From Ancylobacter novellus (lineage in GTDB: Bacteria; Pseudomonadota; Alphaproteobacteria; Rhizobiales; Methylopilaceae), in contig QFPN01000003.1 of NCBI GenBank assembly GCA_003241695.1, positions 310,001-374,000 on the forward strand: a DNA stretch of 64,000 nt, read 5' to 3'. Each line of letters opens with the position of its first letter. Positions within the stretch are counted from its first letter, which is position 1. Both the position numbers and the translations under genes were made by a program. Below, in pieces: positions 16,411-24,915 of this stretch. The notes beneath the pieces are model-generated. The model was not told where the DNA came from and made no database searches. It worked only from the letters and a program-made list of their open reading frames with translations.

Positions 16411-17250
16411 TCACCCCAGCGGAAACGCGCGTCCCGTCACCGCCTGCGCGAACGCCGCGACGGTGAGCGCCGCCATTGCGACGCCGGTCGCGACCACGAG
16501 CCGCCGGGCCGCGAGCGTCCCGACGACGCGCGTCGCCAGCACGGCGACGACCGGCAGAACCTGCTCGGCGTGCATCCCGAAGAAATGCGCGACCCGGAGG
16601 TCTCCCCCGGCGCGGTTCCAGCCGAACAGCGGCGCCGCGCCGCCGACCGCGCCGACATTGTGGCCGCTTCCGTATTGCTGGCTCAGATAGACGCCCGACG
16701 CCGCGCCGAGCGCGACGGTGAGCGCGATCCCGAGCGCGACGGCGAGCCTGAGCGTCGGATCGAGCCCGCGGACCGGGCGTCGCCAGATTTCGAGCGCGAG
16801 CGGGATCTTGGTCGCCAGCATCGCGAGCGCCGCCGCGCCCATCAGCCCGTAGAGCGCGAAATGCGCGAGGCCGTCGCGGTTGAAGTGGGAGCGTTCGCCC
16901 TGCGCCGCCTGGAAGGTGATGTAGGCGAGCTCGAAGACCGCGGCCGCGATGACGACCCGCACGCTCCAGACCAGCGGCGCCGCATCCCGCCGCTCCGGCC
17001 GCACATAGCCGAAGAACCAGGCGGAGGTCAGGAGAAACACGCCGGTCGACAGGAAGAACTTCGCGGGTTTCGCCCAGACCGAGACGCCGTCGAGAAGCCG
17101 GCCGTCGAAGAGCGGCAACGCCGCCGCGACGACGAACAGCGCGAGGCAGGCGAAGCCGACGGCCGCGAGCGCCGGCTGGCGCCGCCGAAGCGCGGCGACG
17201 GGCGAGAAACCCGCCGAAGCCCCTGCCCGGGAAAAGGCGACCTCGGTCAT
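16411..17250 (-). CDS. Integral membrane protein, unknown function
   Basis: 279-residue hydrophobic protein with about seven predicted transmembrane segments (for example LAAVGFACLALFVVAAALPLF and AHFALYGLMGAAALAMLATK, split by short polar loops). Conserved-looking His residues sit in HFNRDGLAHF and RVAHFFGMHAEQ, which could bind metal or heme. I do not recognise a characterised family. Its start overlaps the stop of the ABA4-like gene (ATGA, 17247-17250), so the two are translationally coupled, and a divergent TetR regulator lies beyond. Confidence 0.75.
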   Translation of the reverse strand: MTEVAFSRAGASAGFSPVAALRRRQPALAAVGFACLALFVVAAALPLFDGRLLDGVSVWAKPAKFFLSTGVFLLTSAWFFGYVRPERRDAAPLVWSVRVVIAAAVFELAYITFQAAQGERSHFNRDGLAHFALYGLMGAAALAMLATKIPLALEIWRRPVRGLDPTLRLAVALGIALTVALGAASGVYLSQQYGSGHNVGAVGGAAPLFGWNRAGGDLRVAHFFGMHAEQVLPVVAVLATRVVGTLAARRLVVATGVAMAALTVAAFAQAVTGRAFPLG

Positions 17251-17696
17251 GACAGGCCCTCCGTGAAGCGGCCGCCCCTCGCGAAGCGGACCACGAGGTG
17301 GACGAGGAGACCGGCCGGCCCGAATAGGAAGGTCAGCGCCAAAGCGGGCAGGACGAGAAGCGCGGGAATGGACGCGCGGGCGGCGTCGCGGGCGATCAGC
17401 GTCCCGACGATCAGGTCGAAGGCTAGGTAATGGATCCAGCCGGCGGCAAGCGCGTGGTCGTTCGCGAACAGGGCGCGCACCTCGGCGATAGAGCCGAAGC
17501 CTCCGGACGCGCCGGTCGCGAAGCCCGCGATCAGGGAACCGAGATAGGCGACGGCGAACAACGCCGGCAGGCCGATCCCGGTCACGATCCATATGGCTTG
17601 TCTGGCCTTGGGGACGAAGACTGAAAGACCGAGCGCCAGCCAGCCGATCAGCGCCAGCATGTTGCAGACGGAAAATAGCGTGCCTGGAGCGAGCAT
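17247..17696 (-). CDS. ABA4-like membrane protein
   Basis: 149-residue, four-helix membrane protein of the ABA4-like (DUF4281) family: MLAPGTLFSVCNMLALIGWL, then GFGSIAEVRALFANDHALAAGWIHYLAFDL and FLFGPAGLLVHLVVR (each shown in part of its region). In plants ABA4 is needed for neoxanthin formation; the bacterial role is unknown. It forms an ATGA-overlapping pair with the membrane protein downstream, and its promoter region holds the palindrome probably bound by the divergent TetR protein. Confidence 0.8.
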   Translation of the reverse strand: MLAPGTLFSVCNMLALIGWLALGLSVFVPKARQAIWIVTGIGLPALFAVAYLGSLIAGFATGASGGFGSIAEVRALFANDHALAAGWIHYLAFDLIVGTLIARDAARASIPALLVLPALALTFLFGPAGLLVHLVVRFARGGRFTEGLS

Positions 17697-17711
17697 CGCT
17701 TGCCCTCGCTG

Positions 17712-17752
17712 ATCTTTACATCGTAAAGATAGCCATGATCGACGATCTTTAC
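17712..17752. promoter_or_regulatory. ATCTTTAC palindrome plus half-site, probable TetR operator
   Basis: A perfect ATCTTTAC-N3-GTAAAGAT palindrome (17712-17730) is followed by a second ATCTTTAC half (17745-17752) inside the first codons of the TetR gene. It sits between the divergent ABA4-like and TetR genes and could control both. Confidence 0.55.
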
Positions 17753-18406
17753 ACTGTCAAGTCGGCACCCGGCCGCCCGGAGGCGGACGACGCGCCGTCG
17801 CCCCGCAAACCGGGCGGCTATCACCATGGCGACCTTCGCGGAGCATTGCTTCGCGCGGCCGAGGAGGTGATCCGCGAGCGCGGCGTCGACGACTTCTCGC
17901 TGCGGGAGGCGGCGCGCCGCGCCGGGGTCTCGGCCGCCGCGCCCCAGCATCATTTCGGCGACGCCCGCGGCCTGCTGACGGCGGTCGCGACGCTCGGATT
18001 CGAGGATCTTTCAGCGGCGCTTGCGAATGCGGACGCTCGCGCGCAGGCGGGATCGGACGCCCCGGCGAACCGCCGGGCGCGCCTCGAGGCGCAGGGCCGC
18101 GCCTATGTGGCCTATGCGCTCGCCGAACCCGCGCGCTTCGACGTGATGTGGCGGAAGGCGCGGATCGACGACGCCGACGCGACGTTCCAGGCCGCGGCGC
18201 AGAGGACCTACCGCGTCCTCGACGAGGCCGTGCGCGGCGAAGCCGCGGTCGGCCTGACGGACGGCCCGCCGGATCCTCGCACCATCGCCGCCTGGGCGGC
18301 GGTCCACGGCTTCGCCCGGCTCGCCCTCGACGGCGCCTTCGGCCCCGACCCCAAAGCCGCGGCCGACGCGATGCTCGACGGCGTGCTGACGCGGCTGGAC
18401 TTCTGA
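17735..18406 (+). CDS. TetR-family transcriptional regulator
   Basis: 223-residue regulator. After a 27-residue polar tail the DNA-binding domain begins at GGYHHGDLRGALLRAAEEVI, with the recognition helix in the region ARRAGVSAAAPQHHFGD. The ligand-binding helical domain follows (TetR_C-type, with FDVMWRK). The ATG at 17735 is the only ATG before the domain; it overlaps the second operator half-site, so the true start could be a downstream alternative codon. Probable target: its own promoter and the divergent ABA4-like/membrane-protein pair. Confidence 0.85.
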   Translation: MIDDLYTVKSAPGRPEADDAPSPRKPGGYHHGDLRGALLRAAEEVIRERGVDDFSLREAARRAGVSAAAPQHHFGDARGLLTAVATLGFEDLSAALANADARAQAGSDAPANRRARLEAQGRAYVAYALAEPARFDVMWRKARIDDADATFQAAAQRTYRVLDEAVRGEAAVGLTDGPPDPRTIAAWAAVHGFARLALDGAFGPDPKAAADAMLDGVLTRLDF

Positions 18407-18413
18407 GCCGGGA

Positions 18414-19139
18414 TCAGTGCGCGCCGAGGAACTGGCGCAGCTCCGGCGTCTTCGGGGCGCCGAACACCTCCGCGGGCGGCCCGATCTCGTGGACGCGGCC
18501 GAGATGCATGAACACCACGCGCGAGCAGACGTCGCGCGCGAAGCGCATCTCGTGCGTGACCATCAGCAGCGTCATGCCCTCGCGGGCGAGCTCCTTCACC
18601 ACCGCCAGCACTTCCTGCACGAGTTCGGGATCGAGCGCGGAGGTGATCTCGTCGCAGAGCAGCGCCATCGGCTGCATCGCGAGCGCGCGGGCGATGGCGA
18701 CGCGCTGCTGCTGGCCGCCGGAGAGCTGGTCGGGATAGGCGTCGAACTTGTGGCCGAGCCCGACCCGGTCGAGCATCTTGCGCGCCATCGCCGCGGCCTC
18801 CGGCTTCGGCGTCTTCTTCACCACCATCTGGCTCAGCATCACGTTCTCGCCCGCGGTCTTGTGCGGGAACAGGTTGAAGCCCTGGAAGATCATGCCGACC
18901 TTCAGCCGCAGCGCCTTCAGGTGCGTCTCGTCGGGCAGGAGCTGCGCGCCCGCCACCTGGATCGAGCCGCCGTCGATCGTCTCGAGCCCGTTGACGCAAC
19001 GCAGCAGCGTCGACTTGCCCGAGCCCGACTTGCCGATGATGGCGATCACCTCGCCCGGCTCGACGTCGAGATCGATGCCCTTCAGCACCTCGTTGTCGCC
19101 GAAGCTCTTGCGGACCTCAGTGATTTCGATGAGCGACAT
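18414..19139 (-). CDS. Polar amino-acid ABC transporter ATP-binding protein
   Basis: 241-residue ATPase of the GlnQ/HisP type. Walker A is IGKSGSGKSTLLRC, Q-loop IFQGFNLFPH, signature LSGGQQQR, Walker B ALLCDEITSALDP and H-loop VTHEM. Last gene of a four-gene operon (binding protein, two permeases, ATPase); it overlaps the preceding permease gene by 23 bp. Together they import a polar amino acid or similar small solute; specificity cannot be read. Confidence 0.93.
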   Translation of the reverse strand: MSLIEITEVRKSFGDNEVLKGIDLDVEPGEVIAIIGKSGSGKSTLLRCVNGLETIDGGSIQVAGAQLLPDETHLKALRLKVGMIFQGFNLFPHKTAGENVMLSQMVVKKTPKPEAAAMARKMLDRVGLGHKFDAYPDQLSGGQQQRVAIARALAMQPMALLCDEITSALDPELVQEVLAVVKELAREGMTLLMVTHEMRFARDVCSRVVFMHLGRVHEIGPPAEVFGAPKTPELRQFLGAH

Positions 19140-19776
19140 TGAGCTTCCTCTCGAGGAACTGGCTCGCCTTCGACAGCGGGAAGCAGAGCGCGAAATAGAT
19201 CAGCGCGACGTAGCCGTAGACCGTGAAGGGCATGAAGGTGGCGTTGGCCACCACGGTGCCGGCCTTCGACAGCTCGACGAAGCCGATGATCGAGGTGAGC
19301 GAGGTGCCCTTCACCACCTGAACCGAGAAGCCGACCGTCGGCGGCACCGCGATCTTCATCGCCTGCGGCAGGACGACGTGGCGAAGCTGCTGCAGCCGCC
19401 CCATGCCGAGCGAGGCGGAGGCCTCCCACTGCCCCTTCGGGATCGCCTCCACGCAGCCGCGCCAGATCTCCGACAGGAAGGCCGCGGTCCACAGCACCAG
19501 CGCGACGCCCGCGGCGAGCCAGGCGGGCACGTTGATCCCGAACAGCCCCAGGCCGAAGAATGCGAGAAACAGCTGCATCAGCAGCGGCGTGCCCTGGAAC
19601 AGCTCGATATAGCCGGCGGCGAACAGACGCGCCCAGCGCGCCTTCGAGATGCGCATCGTCAGGATCAGCAGTCCGACGAGCCCCCCGCCCACGAAGGAGA
19701 CGAGCGAGAGCGCGACCGTCCAGCGCGCCGCGAGCAGCAGGTTCCGGACGATGTCCCAGGTCGTGAACTCGATCAT
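19117..19776 (-). CDS. Polar amino-acid ABC transporter permease 2
   Basis: 219-residue HisM/GlnP-type permease with about five transmembrane helices. It contains the ELFQGTPLLMQLFL segment and the cytoplasmic EAA loop GQWEASASLGMGRLQQLRHVVLPQA that docks on the ATPase (quoted in part). The ATG at 19776 overlaps the previous permease stop (ATGA). Confidence 0.92.
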   Translation of the reverse strand: MIEFTTWDIVRNLLLAARWTVALSLVSFVGGGLVGLLILTMRISKARWARLFAAGYIELFQGTPLLMQLFLAFFGLGLFGINVPAWLAAGVALVLWTAAFLSEIWRGCVEAIPKGQWEASASLGMGRLQQLRHVVLPQAMKIAVPPTVGFSVQVVKGTSLTSIIGFVELSKAGTVVANATFMPFTVYGYVALIYFALCFPLSKASQFLERKLNVAHRNH

Positions 19777-20444
19777 CGCGCGGCCCTCTTCGGAAAGAGG
19801 ATCCAGCCGACGCCCTTGAGCAGCTGCCTGAGCAGGATCGCGAGCGCGAGATAGATCAGCGTCGCGACGATGTAGGCCTCGAAGGCGCGGAAGGTGCGCG
19901 ACTGGATGAAGTTCGCCGCGAAGGAAAGATCCTGCGCCGCGATCTGCGAGACGACCGCCGAGCCCAGCATCACGATCACGATCTGCGACGACAGCGCCGG
20001 CCAGATGCGCTGCAGCGCCGGGACCAGCACGACGTGGCGGAAGGTCTCGAGCCGCGTCATGCCGAGGCTCGCGCCGGCCTCGAACTGGCCGCGCGGCGTC
20101 GCCTCGATGCCGGCGCGGATGATCTCGCAGCCATAGGCCCCGAGATTGACCACCATCGCGAGCAGCGCGGCCTGCGTCTCGGACATCTGGACGCCCAGCG
20201 ACGGCAGTCCGAAGAAGATGAAGAACAGCTGGATCAGGAAGGGCGTGTTGCGGATCAGCTCGACATAGGCGCCGACGATGGGCCGCAGCCATTTCGGCCC
20301 GAGCGCCCGCGCCCAGGCGCAGAAGATCCCGAGCATCACGCCGAAGGTCGCGCCGATCAGGATGAGGTAAACCGTGACCCAGACGCCCGAGATCAGGACG
20401 CCGGAATATTCGCCGAGCCAGGAATAGTCGAACACATAGGTCAC
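19773..20444 (-). CDS. Polar amino-acid ABC transporter permease 1
   Basis: 223-residue HisQ/GlnP-type permease. It has the family segment VELIRNTPFLIQLFFIFFG and the EAA loop around GQFEAGASLGMTRLETFRHV. It pairs with the second permease, with which it overlaps by four bases, to form the heterodimeric channel. Confidence 0.92.
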   Translation of the reverse strand: MTYVFDYSWLGEYSGVLISGVWVTVYLILIGATFGVMLGIFCAWARALGPKWLRPIVGAYVELIRNTPFLIQLFFIFFGLPSLGVQMSETQAALLAMVVNLGAYGCEIIRAGIEATPRGQFEAGASLGMTRLETFRHVVLVPALQRIWPALSSQIVIVMLGSAVVSQIAAQDLSFAANFIQSRTFRAFEAYIVATLIYLALAILLRQLLKGVGWILFPKRAAR

Positions 20445-20469
20445 GGCCGAACGCCCCCGCCTCAGCCGA

Positions 20470-21261
20470 TCACAGGTCCTTGGGCAGGTCGGTCTTCAGC
20501 CACTTCTGGGCGATGGCGTTCATCGTCCCGTCGCCCTTGGCGGCGGTCAGGATCTCGTCGACCTTGGCCTTCAGCGCCGGCTGGTCCTTGGACAGGCCGA
20601 TGTAGCAGGGCGAGTTCTTGATCAGGAACTTCAGCTCCGGCTTCTTCGGCGGGTTCCTGGCGAGGATCGCGGCCGCGACCACGTTGCCGGTCGCCACCAC
20701 GTTCACCTGCCCGGAGAGAAAGGCCGAGATCGTGCCGTTGTTGTCCTCGTAGCGCTTCACCGTCGCGTCCGCGGGCGCGATCTTGGTGAGTTCGAGATCC
20801 TCGACCGAGCCGCGCGTGACGCCGACCGACTTGCCCGACAGGTCCTCGGCCTTGCTCACCGCCACCGAGTCCGGCGCGAACACGCCGTTGAAGAAGGGCG
20901 CGTAGGCGACCGAGAAATCGATGACCTTTTCGCGCTCCGGGTTCTTGCCGAGGCTCGAAATGACGAGATCGACCTTGTTGGTCTGGAGATAGGGGATCCG
21001 GTTCGCCGACGTCACGGGGACGAGCTCCACCTTCACGCCCATCTTGGAGCCGATCAGGTTCGCGACGTCGATGTCGTAGCCCTGCGGAGCCATGTCGAGG
21101 CCGACGCTGCCGAACGGCGGAAAGTCCTGCGGCACCGCCACCCGGAGCGTTCCGCGCGACATGACGTCGGCGAGCGCGTCGGCCCTGGCCGAGGGCGCGG
21201 CGAAGGCCGCAAGAGCCGCGGCTGCGAGCGCGAACAGATGGCGACGTGCGATGAAGATCAC
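20470..21261 (-). CDS. Amino-acid ABC transporter substrate-binding protein
   Basis: 263-residue family 3 periplasmic binding protein. A GTG start at 21261 is chosen because an AGGAGAGG ribosome site lies 8 bp upstream and translation then begins at a signal peptide (IFIARRHLFALAAAALAAF, cleavage after APSARA). Mature protein opens LRVAVPQDFPPFGSVG; the EVDLVISSLGKNPER-type region (KVDLVISSLGKNPEREK) is present. First gene of the transporter operon; permease 1 follows 25 bp later. Confidence 0.92.
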   Translation of the reverse strand: MIFIARRHLFALAAAALAAFAAPSARADALADVMSRGTLRVAVPQDFPPFGSVGLDMAPQGYDIDVANLIGSKMGVKVELVPVTSANRIPYLQTNKVDLVISSLGKNPEREKVIDFSVAYAPFFNGVFAPDSVAVSKAEDLSGKSVGVTRGSVEDLELTKIAPADATVKRYEDNNGTISAFLSGQVNVVATGNVVAAAILARNPPKKPELKFLIKNSPCYIGLSKDQPALKAKVDEILTAAKGDGTMNAIAQKWLKTDLPKDL

Positions 21262-21465
21262 GGAATGCCTCTCCTGACTGCCCGTCCCGGTCCGCGAAGG
21301 CGGCGCCGGGGAGGATCTCAGGTTGTCAGGCAAGCGCCGTACCAGACTGCCGCAACGACCCGGCGTCCGGCCAAGGTCAGGCTGCGAGGCCCCCTTTCGG
21401 ACGCGGCGACGCTTTCAGGCGCAAGATGGGCGCCCACCATGCAGGCGCCTTAGCCATAGGCGCCT

Positions 21466-22083
21466 TCAGAACGGCCAGCCTGCCCTCAGTTCCGCCTCCG
21501 TGCCTGAAAAGAGATCGCGATCGACCGGCCCGAGCCCGTCGACCGTCCGCGGCTCTGGCCCGCTTGCGCCATCGGTGTATTGCCAGAATGTCCAGCGCGG
21601 CCAGAGCGCAGGGACGCCGCGCGGCGCGTCGGCGAAGCGGGCGTACCAGAGCGGACAGCGCGCCAGCGGCGAGGCGGTCGTCACGCCGAGCGCCTCCCGC
21701 AGACGGCGCCCGCCATAAACCACGGGCGCGCGGCCGATCCGCCGTTCCACCTGCTCCACGAAGTCCTCCGCCTGCGCGAGGCTCATGTCGGCGCCCGCCG
21801 TGCTCTCTTCCCAGTCGAGGCAGACGAGTTCGTCGGGGCGCGGGTCCGCATAAGCGAGATAGTTGTCGACCTGCGAACCGACCTCGACGCCGCTCGAGAA
21901 GTGATACGAGCCCCAGAGCAGCCCTGCGGCCCGCGCGGCCTCGCGCCGTTTCCGGAATTCCGGATCGCGGAAGGTCGCGCCCTCGGTCGCCTTGTGGATC
22001 ACGGCGGCGATCCCGGCTCGGCGCACGGCGGCCCAGTCGGCGACGGCGTTGTGGTGAGACAGATCGATCACGCCGTTGAACAT
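21466..22083 (-). CDS. Glycoside hydrolase family 25 lysozyme
   Basis: 205-residue GH25 (Chalaropsis-type) muramidase domain and nothing else. Characteristic segments: GVIDLSHHN at the first strand, VIHKATEGATFRDPEF, the YHF strand (LLWGSYHFSSG), the acidic CLDWEES centre carrying the catalytic acids, and WTFWQYTDG plus DRDLF near the end. There is no signal peptide, so it acts in the cytoplasm, is released by lysis or is exported by another route; phage origin is possible but no other phage gene is nearby. Confidence 0.85.
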   Translation of the reverse strand: MFNGVIDLSHHNAVADWAAVRRAGIAAVIHKATEGATFRDPEFRKRREAARAAGLLWGSYHFSSGVEVGSQVDNYLAYADPRPDELVCLDWEESTAGADMSLAQAEDFVEQVERRIGRAPVVYGGRRLREALGVTTASPLARCPLWYARFADAPRGVPALWPRWTFWQYTDGASGPEPRTVDGLGPVDRDLFSGTEAELRAGWPF

Positions 22084-22099
22084 GCGGCTCTCCAGACGG

Positions 22100-22155
22100 A
22101 CTGCGTGCTTCGAGATGCGGACCTCCCGTTCGGCTCCTCAGCAGGAGGAGGGCTT
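22100..22155. repeat. Dispersed element, family B, truncated copy
   Basis: ACTGCGTGCTTCGAGA followed by GGCTCCTCAGC, matching the left half of the two full family B palindromes at 30.4 and 32.4 kb; the right arm is missing. Located between the GH25 and GTPase genes. Confidence 0.6.
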
Positions 22156-22332
22156 TGGGATTGCATGACGGTGCTCAAGCCGAGAGGCCCGCGCCGGCGG
22201 CCGACTCGGAGCACGCGCTCCCTTTCCGTCTGCGCGGATGACGTCCCGCTCGCCCGTCGCTATATCAGGCGCGACCATCCCTTCCCGCCTCGCCGCCGCT
22301 CGGACGGCGCGCAAATCCCCCGGAGGCCCCCG

Positions 22333-23514
22333 ATGCTTGACGCCGCCAAGGACGACAAGACGCCCGTCACCGTGCTCACCGGCTATCTCGGCGCCGGCAA
22401 GACCACGCTCCTGAACCGCATCCTCTCCGAACCGCACGGCAAGAAATACGCCGTCATCGTCAACGAGTTCGGCGAAATCGGCATCGACAACGAACTCGTC
22501 GTGGGCGCCGACGAGGAAGTGTTCGAGATGAACAACGGCTGCGTCTGCTGCACCGTTCGCGGAGACCTCATCCGCATCCTCGAAGGGCTGATGCGCAGAA
22601 AAGGCCAGTTCGACGCCATCATCGTCGAGACCACCGGCCTCGCCGACCCCGCGCCCGTCGCCCAGACCTTCTTCATCGACGAGGAAGTCGGCCGTAAGGC
22701 CCGCCTCGACGCCGTGGTGACGGTCGCCGACGCCAAGTGGCTCACGGACCGCCTCAAGGACGCGCCCGAGGCCAAGAACCAGATCGCCTTCGCGGACGTG
22801 ATCCTGCTGAACAAGACCGACCTCGTCTCCGAGCACGACCTCGAGGAGGTCGAGGCCCGCATCCGCGGCCTGAACCCCTACGCCCGCGTCATCCGCACCC
22901 AGAAGTGCGACGTCGCGCTCGACGCCGTGCTCGACAAGGGCGCGTTCGACCTCGACCGCATCCTCTCGATCGAGCCGGCCTTCCTCGAGGCTGACGAGCA
23001 TCACCACCATCATCACGACCACGATCATGGCCACCACCATCACGGCCATGACCACGGGCATGACCATCACGAACACGGGCCGGATTGCGGCTGCGGACAC
23101 GACCATGGCCACCACGATCATGGCCACGATCATCATGCGCACGAGAAGCCGGGCTTCGAGCACAAGGACCATGGCCATGGCGTGCATTCGCATGGCGGCC
23201 TGAAGACCTATCACGACGAGACCATGCAGTCGGTCGCGCTCGAAATTCCGGGCGACGTCGACCCGAACAGGTTCATGCCCTGGGTGAACGAACTCGCGCA
23301 GAGCGACGGCGCGAACTTCCTGCGCTGGAAGGGCATCCTGGCGTTCAAGGACGAGCCGCGCCGGTTCGTGTTCCAGGGCGTCCACATGATCCTCGACGGC
23401 GATCTCCAGCGGGAGTGGAGGCCGGACGAGACGCGCCGCTCAAAGCTGGTCTTCATCGGCAAGGAGCTCGACGAGGCGAAGCTGCGGAAGGGTTTCGAGG
23501 CCTGCGCGGCGTAG
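22333..23514 (+). CDS. CobW/COG0523 GTPase with His-rich metal-binding linker
   Basis: 393-residue metallochaperone GTPase. The ATG at 22333 begins MLDAAKDDKTPVTVLTG. Motifs: Walker A GYLGAGKTTLLN, the metal-binding NGCVCCTVRGD (CxCC), ETTGLADPAP, and NKTD for guanine. Between the GTPase and the C-terminal CobW_C domain lies a stretch of about 65 residues (from about 217) that is extremely rich in His and Asp, with a CGC insert; this would bind several Zn, Ni or Co ions. Which metal it serves cannot be decided. A WD40 protein gene follows on the same strand. Confidence 0.9.
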   Translation: MLDAAKDDKTPVTVLTGYLGAGKTTLLNRILSEPHGKKYAVIVNEFGEIGIDNELVVGADEEVFEMNNGCVCCTVRGDLIRILEGLMRRKGQFDAIIVETTGLADPAPVAQTFFIDEEVGRKARLDAVVTVADAKWLTDRLKDAPEAKNQIAFADVILLNKTDLVSEHDLEEVEARIRGLNPYARVIRTQKCDVALDAVLDKGAFDLDRILSIEPAFLEADEHHHHHHDHDHGHHHHGHDHGHDHHEHGPDCGCGHDHGHHDHGHDHHAHEKPGFEHKDHGHGVHSHGGLKTYHDETMQSVALEIPGDVDPNRFMPWVNELAQSDGANFLRWKGILAFKDEPRRFVFQGVHMILDGDLQREWRPDETRRSKLVFIGKELDEAKLRKGFEACAA

Positions 23515-23529
23515 AAACAAAAACGCCGC

Positions 23530-23648
23530 CCTCGTCCCGGCCTCGAGCCGGGACCCATGACCGCGACGCCTTCATGGAAGGCGACGCGCGCAAAATAACC
23601 TTCTTCCGCAAACGGTCATGGATCCCGGCTCGAGGCCGGGACGCGAGG
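23530..23648. repeat. Dispersed palindromic element, family A, copy 3
   Basis: Arms of about 33 bp (23530-23562 / 23614-23648), near-perfect apart from one substitution and a 2-bp insertion; each arm contains its own hairpin CCCGGC-CTCGA-GCCGGG. Between the GTPase and WD40 genes. Confidence 0.8.
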
Positions 23649-23662
23649 TCCGAGTTTCCTTC

Positions 23663-24673
23663 ATGTCCCTCACTCACGACGCCGGCTATCCTTCGCTGAC
23701 CGACCGCCTGACCCCGGTCGAGGCCGGCGCCTATGTCATCTCTGCGAGCTTCATCGGCGCGGCCGCCGTGTTCGCGCTCGCTGACGGCGTCGTGCTGTTC
23801 GTCTCGGACGACGGCGAACTCCGCGTCCCGGCCCATGACGGCGCGGTCAACGTCGCGGCGACGGCGAAGAACGTGCTCGTCACCGGCGGCGACGACGGCA
23901 AGGTGCTGCGCTTCACCGGGACGGACGCGCCCGAGCCGGTCGGCGCGGCGAAAGGCTGGATCGACGCGCTCGCGATCGGCGCCGACGGCGCCGTGGCGTG
24001 GTCGTCGGGCAAGAACGTCTTCGCCCGCGACGGCAAGGGCGAGGTGAAGACCTTCGAGGCACCCTCCTCCGCGCGCGGCCTCGCCTTCGCGCCCAAGGGC
24101 CACCAGCTCGCGGTGGCGCGCTACAACGGCGTCTCGCTCTGGTTTCCGCGCGTCACGGGCGCGCCCAAGGAGCTCGCCTGGAAGGGCAGCCACATCGACG
24201 CGACCTTCTCGCCGGACGGCCGCTTCGTGGTCACCACCATGCAGGAGAACGCGCTCCATGGCTGGGTCGTGGCGAGCGGCGCGAACATGCGGATGTCGGG
24301 CTATCCCGGCAAGGTGCGCTCGACCGCCTGGACCGCCGACGGCAAATGGCTCGCGACCGCGGGCGCTGACGCCGCGATCCTGTGGCCGTTCCAGGCCAAG
24401 GACGGGCCGATGGGCAAGGCGCCGAAAGAGCTCGGCATCCGTCCCGCGCGCGTCTCCCGCGTCGCCGCGCATCCCAAGGCCGGCGTCGTCGCGCTCGGCT
24501 ACGAGGACGGCTGCGCGCTGATCGTGCGGATTTCGGACGGCGCCGAGATTCTCGCCCGCAAGCCCGGCGAAGGCGGCCCGATCACCGCGCTCGGCTGGGA
24601 CGCGGGCGGCGATCGCCTCGCCTTCGGCACGGAAGACGGCGCCGCCGGGATCGTGGCGCTGCCGAACGAGTGA
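23663..24673 (+). CDS. WD40 repeat protein
   Basis: 336-residue protein composed of about seven beta-propeller repeats (for example NVLVTGGDDGKVLRF, ATFSPDGRFVVTTMQENALH, STAWTADGKWLATAGADAAI and ITALGWDAGGDRLAFGTEDG). There is no signal peptide. The start at 23663 follows directly after the palindromic element. It sits beside the His-rich GTPase, a pairing I recall from other Hyphomicrobiales, which suggests a scaffold role in metal handling; this is inference from position. Confidence 0.85.
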   Translation: MSLTHDAGYPSLTDRLTPVEAGAYVISASFIGAAAVFALADGVVLFVSDDGELRVPAHDGAVNVAATAKNVLVTGGDDGKVLRFTGTDAPEPVGAAKGWIDALAIGADGAVAWSSGKNVFARDGKGEVKTFEAPSSARGLAFAPKGHQLAVARYNGVSLWFPRVTGAPKELAWKGSHIDATFSPDGRFVVTTMQENALHGWVVASGANMRMSGYPGKVRSTAWTADGKWLATAGADAAILWPFQAKDGPMGKAPKELGIRPARVSRVAAHPKAGVVALGYEDGCALIVRISDGAEILARKPGEGGPITALGWDAGGDRLAFGTEDGAAGIVALPNE

Positions 24674-24683
24674 TCTCCGGTCA

Positions 24684-24706
24684 GGCATGCCAAGTATTGG
24701 CATACC
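24684..24706. promoter_or_regulatory. ATGCCAA-GTA-TTGGCAT palindrome
   Basis: Perfect 7-bp arms (24687-24693 / 24697-24703), extendable to 10 bp with one mismatch. No T-run follows, so it looks like an operator. It is 11 bp after the WD40 stop and about 210 bp before the FMN oxidase gene. Confidence 0.4.
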
Positions 24707-24915
24707 TGCACGTGACGCATGACGTCCATGCGCGGACGACCTGACTTCCGGATGGACAGGCGGATGACATCCTGCAATCAGGACGTCATAGACTTTTGTC
24801 TAGTCTAATTCGCATTTTCCTCCTGCCCTCAGGGCAGTCCCGACACTGCGAGCGTTTCGATCCGCACCCGGCGTCCGGGCGGGGAAGCGAGCCTGCGCGC
24901 CCATAGGACAAGACC

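Noticed and set aside
24697..24712. Sigma-54-like TTGGCAT...GCAC after the WD40 gene
   Set aside because: The GG and GC elements are not 10 bp apart.
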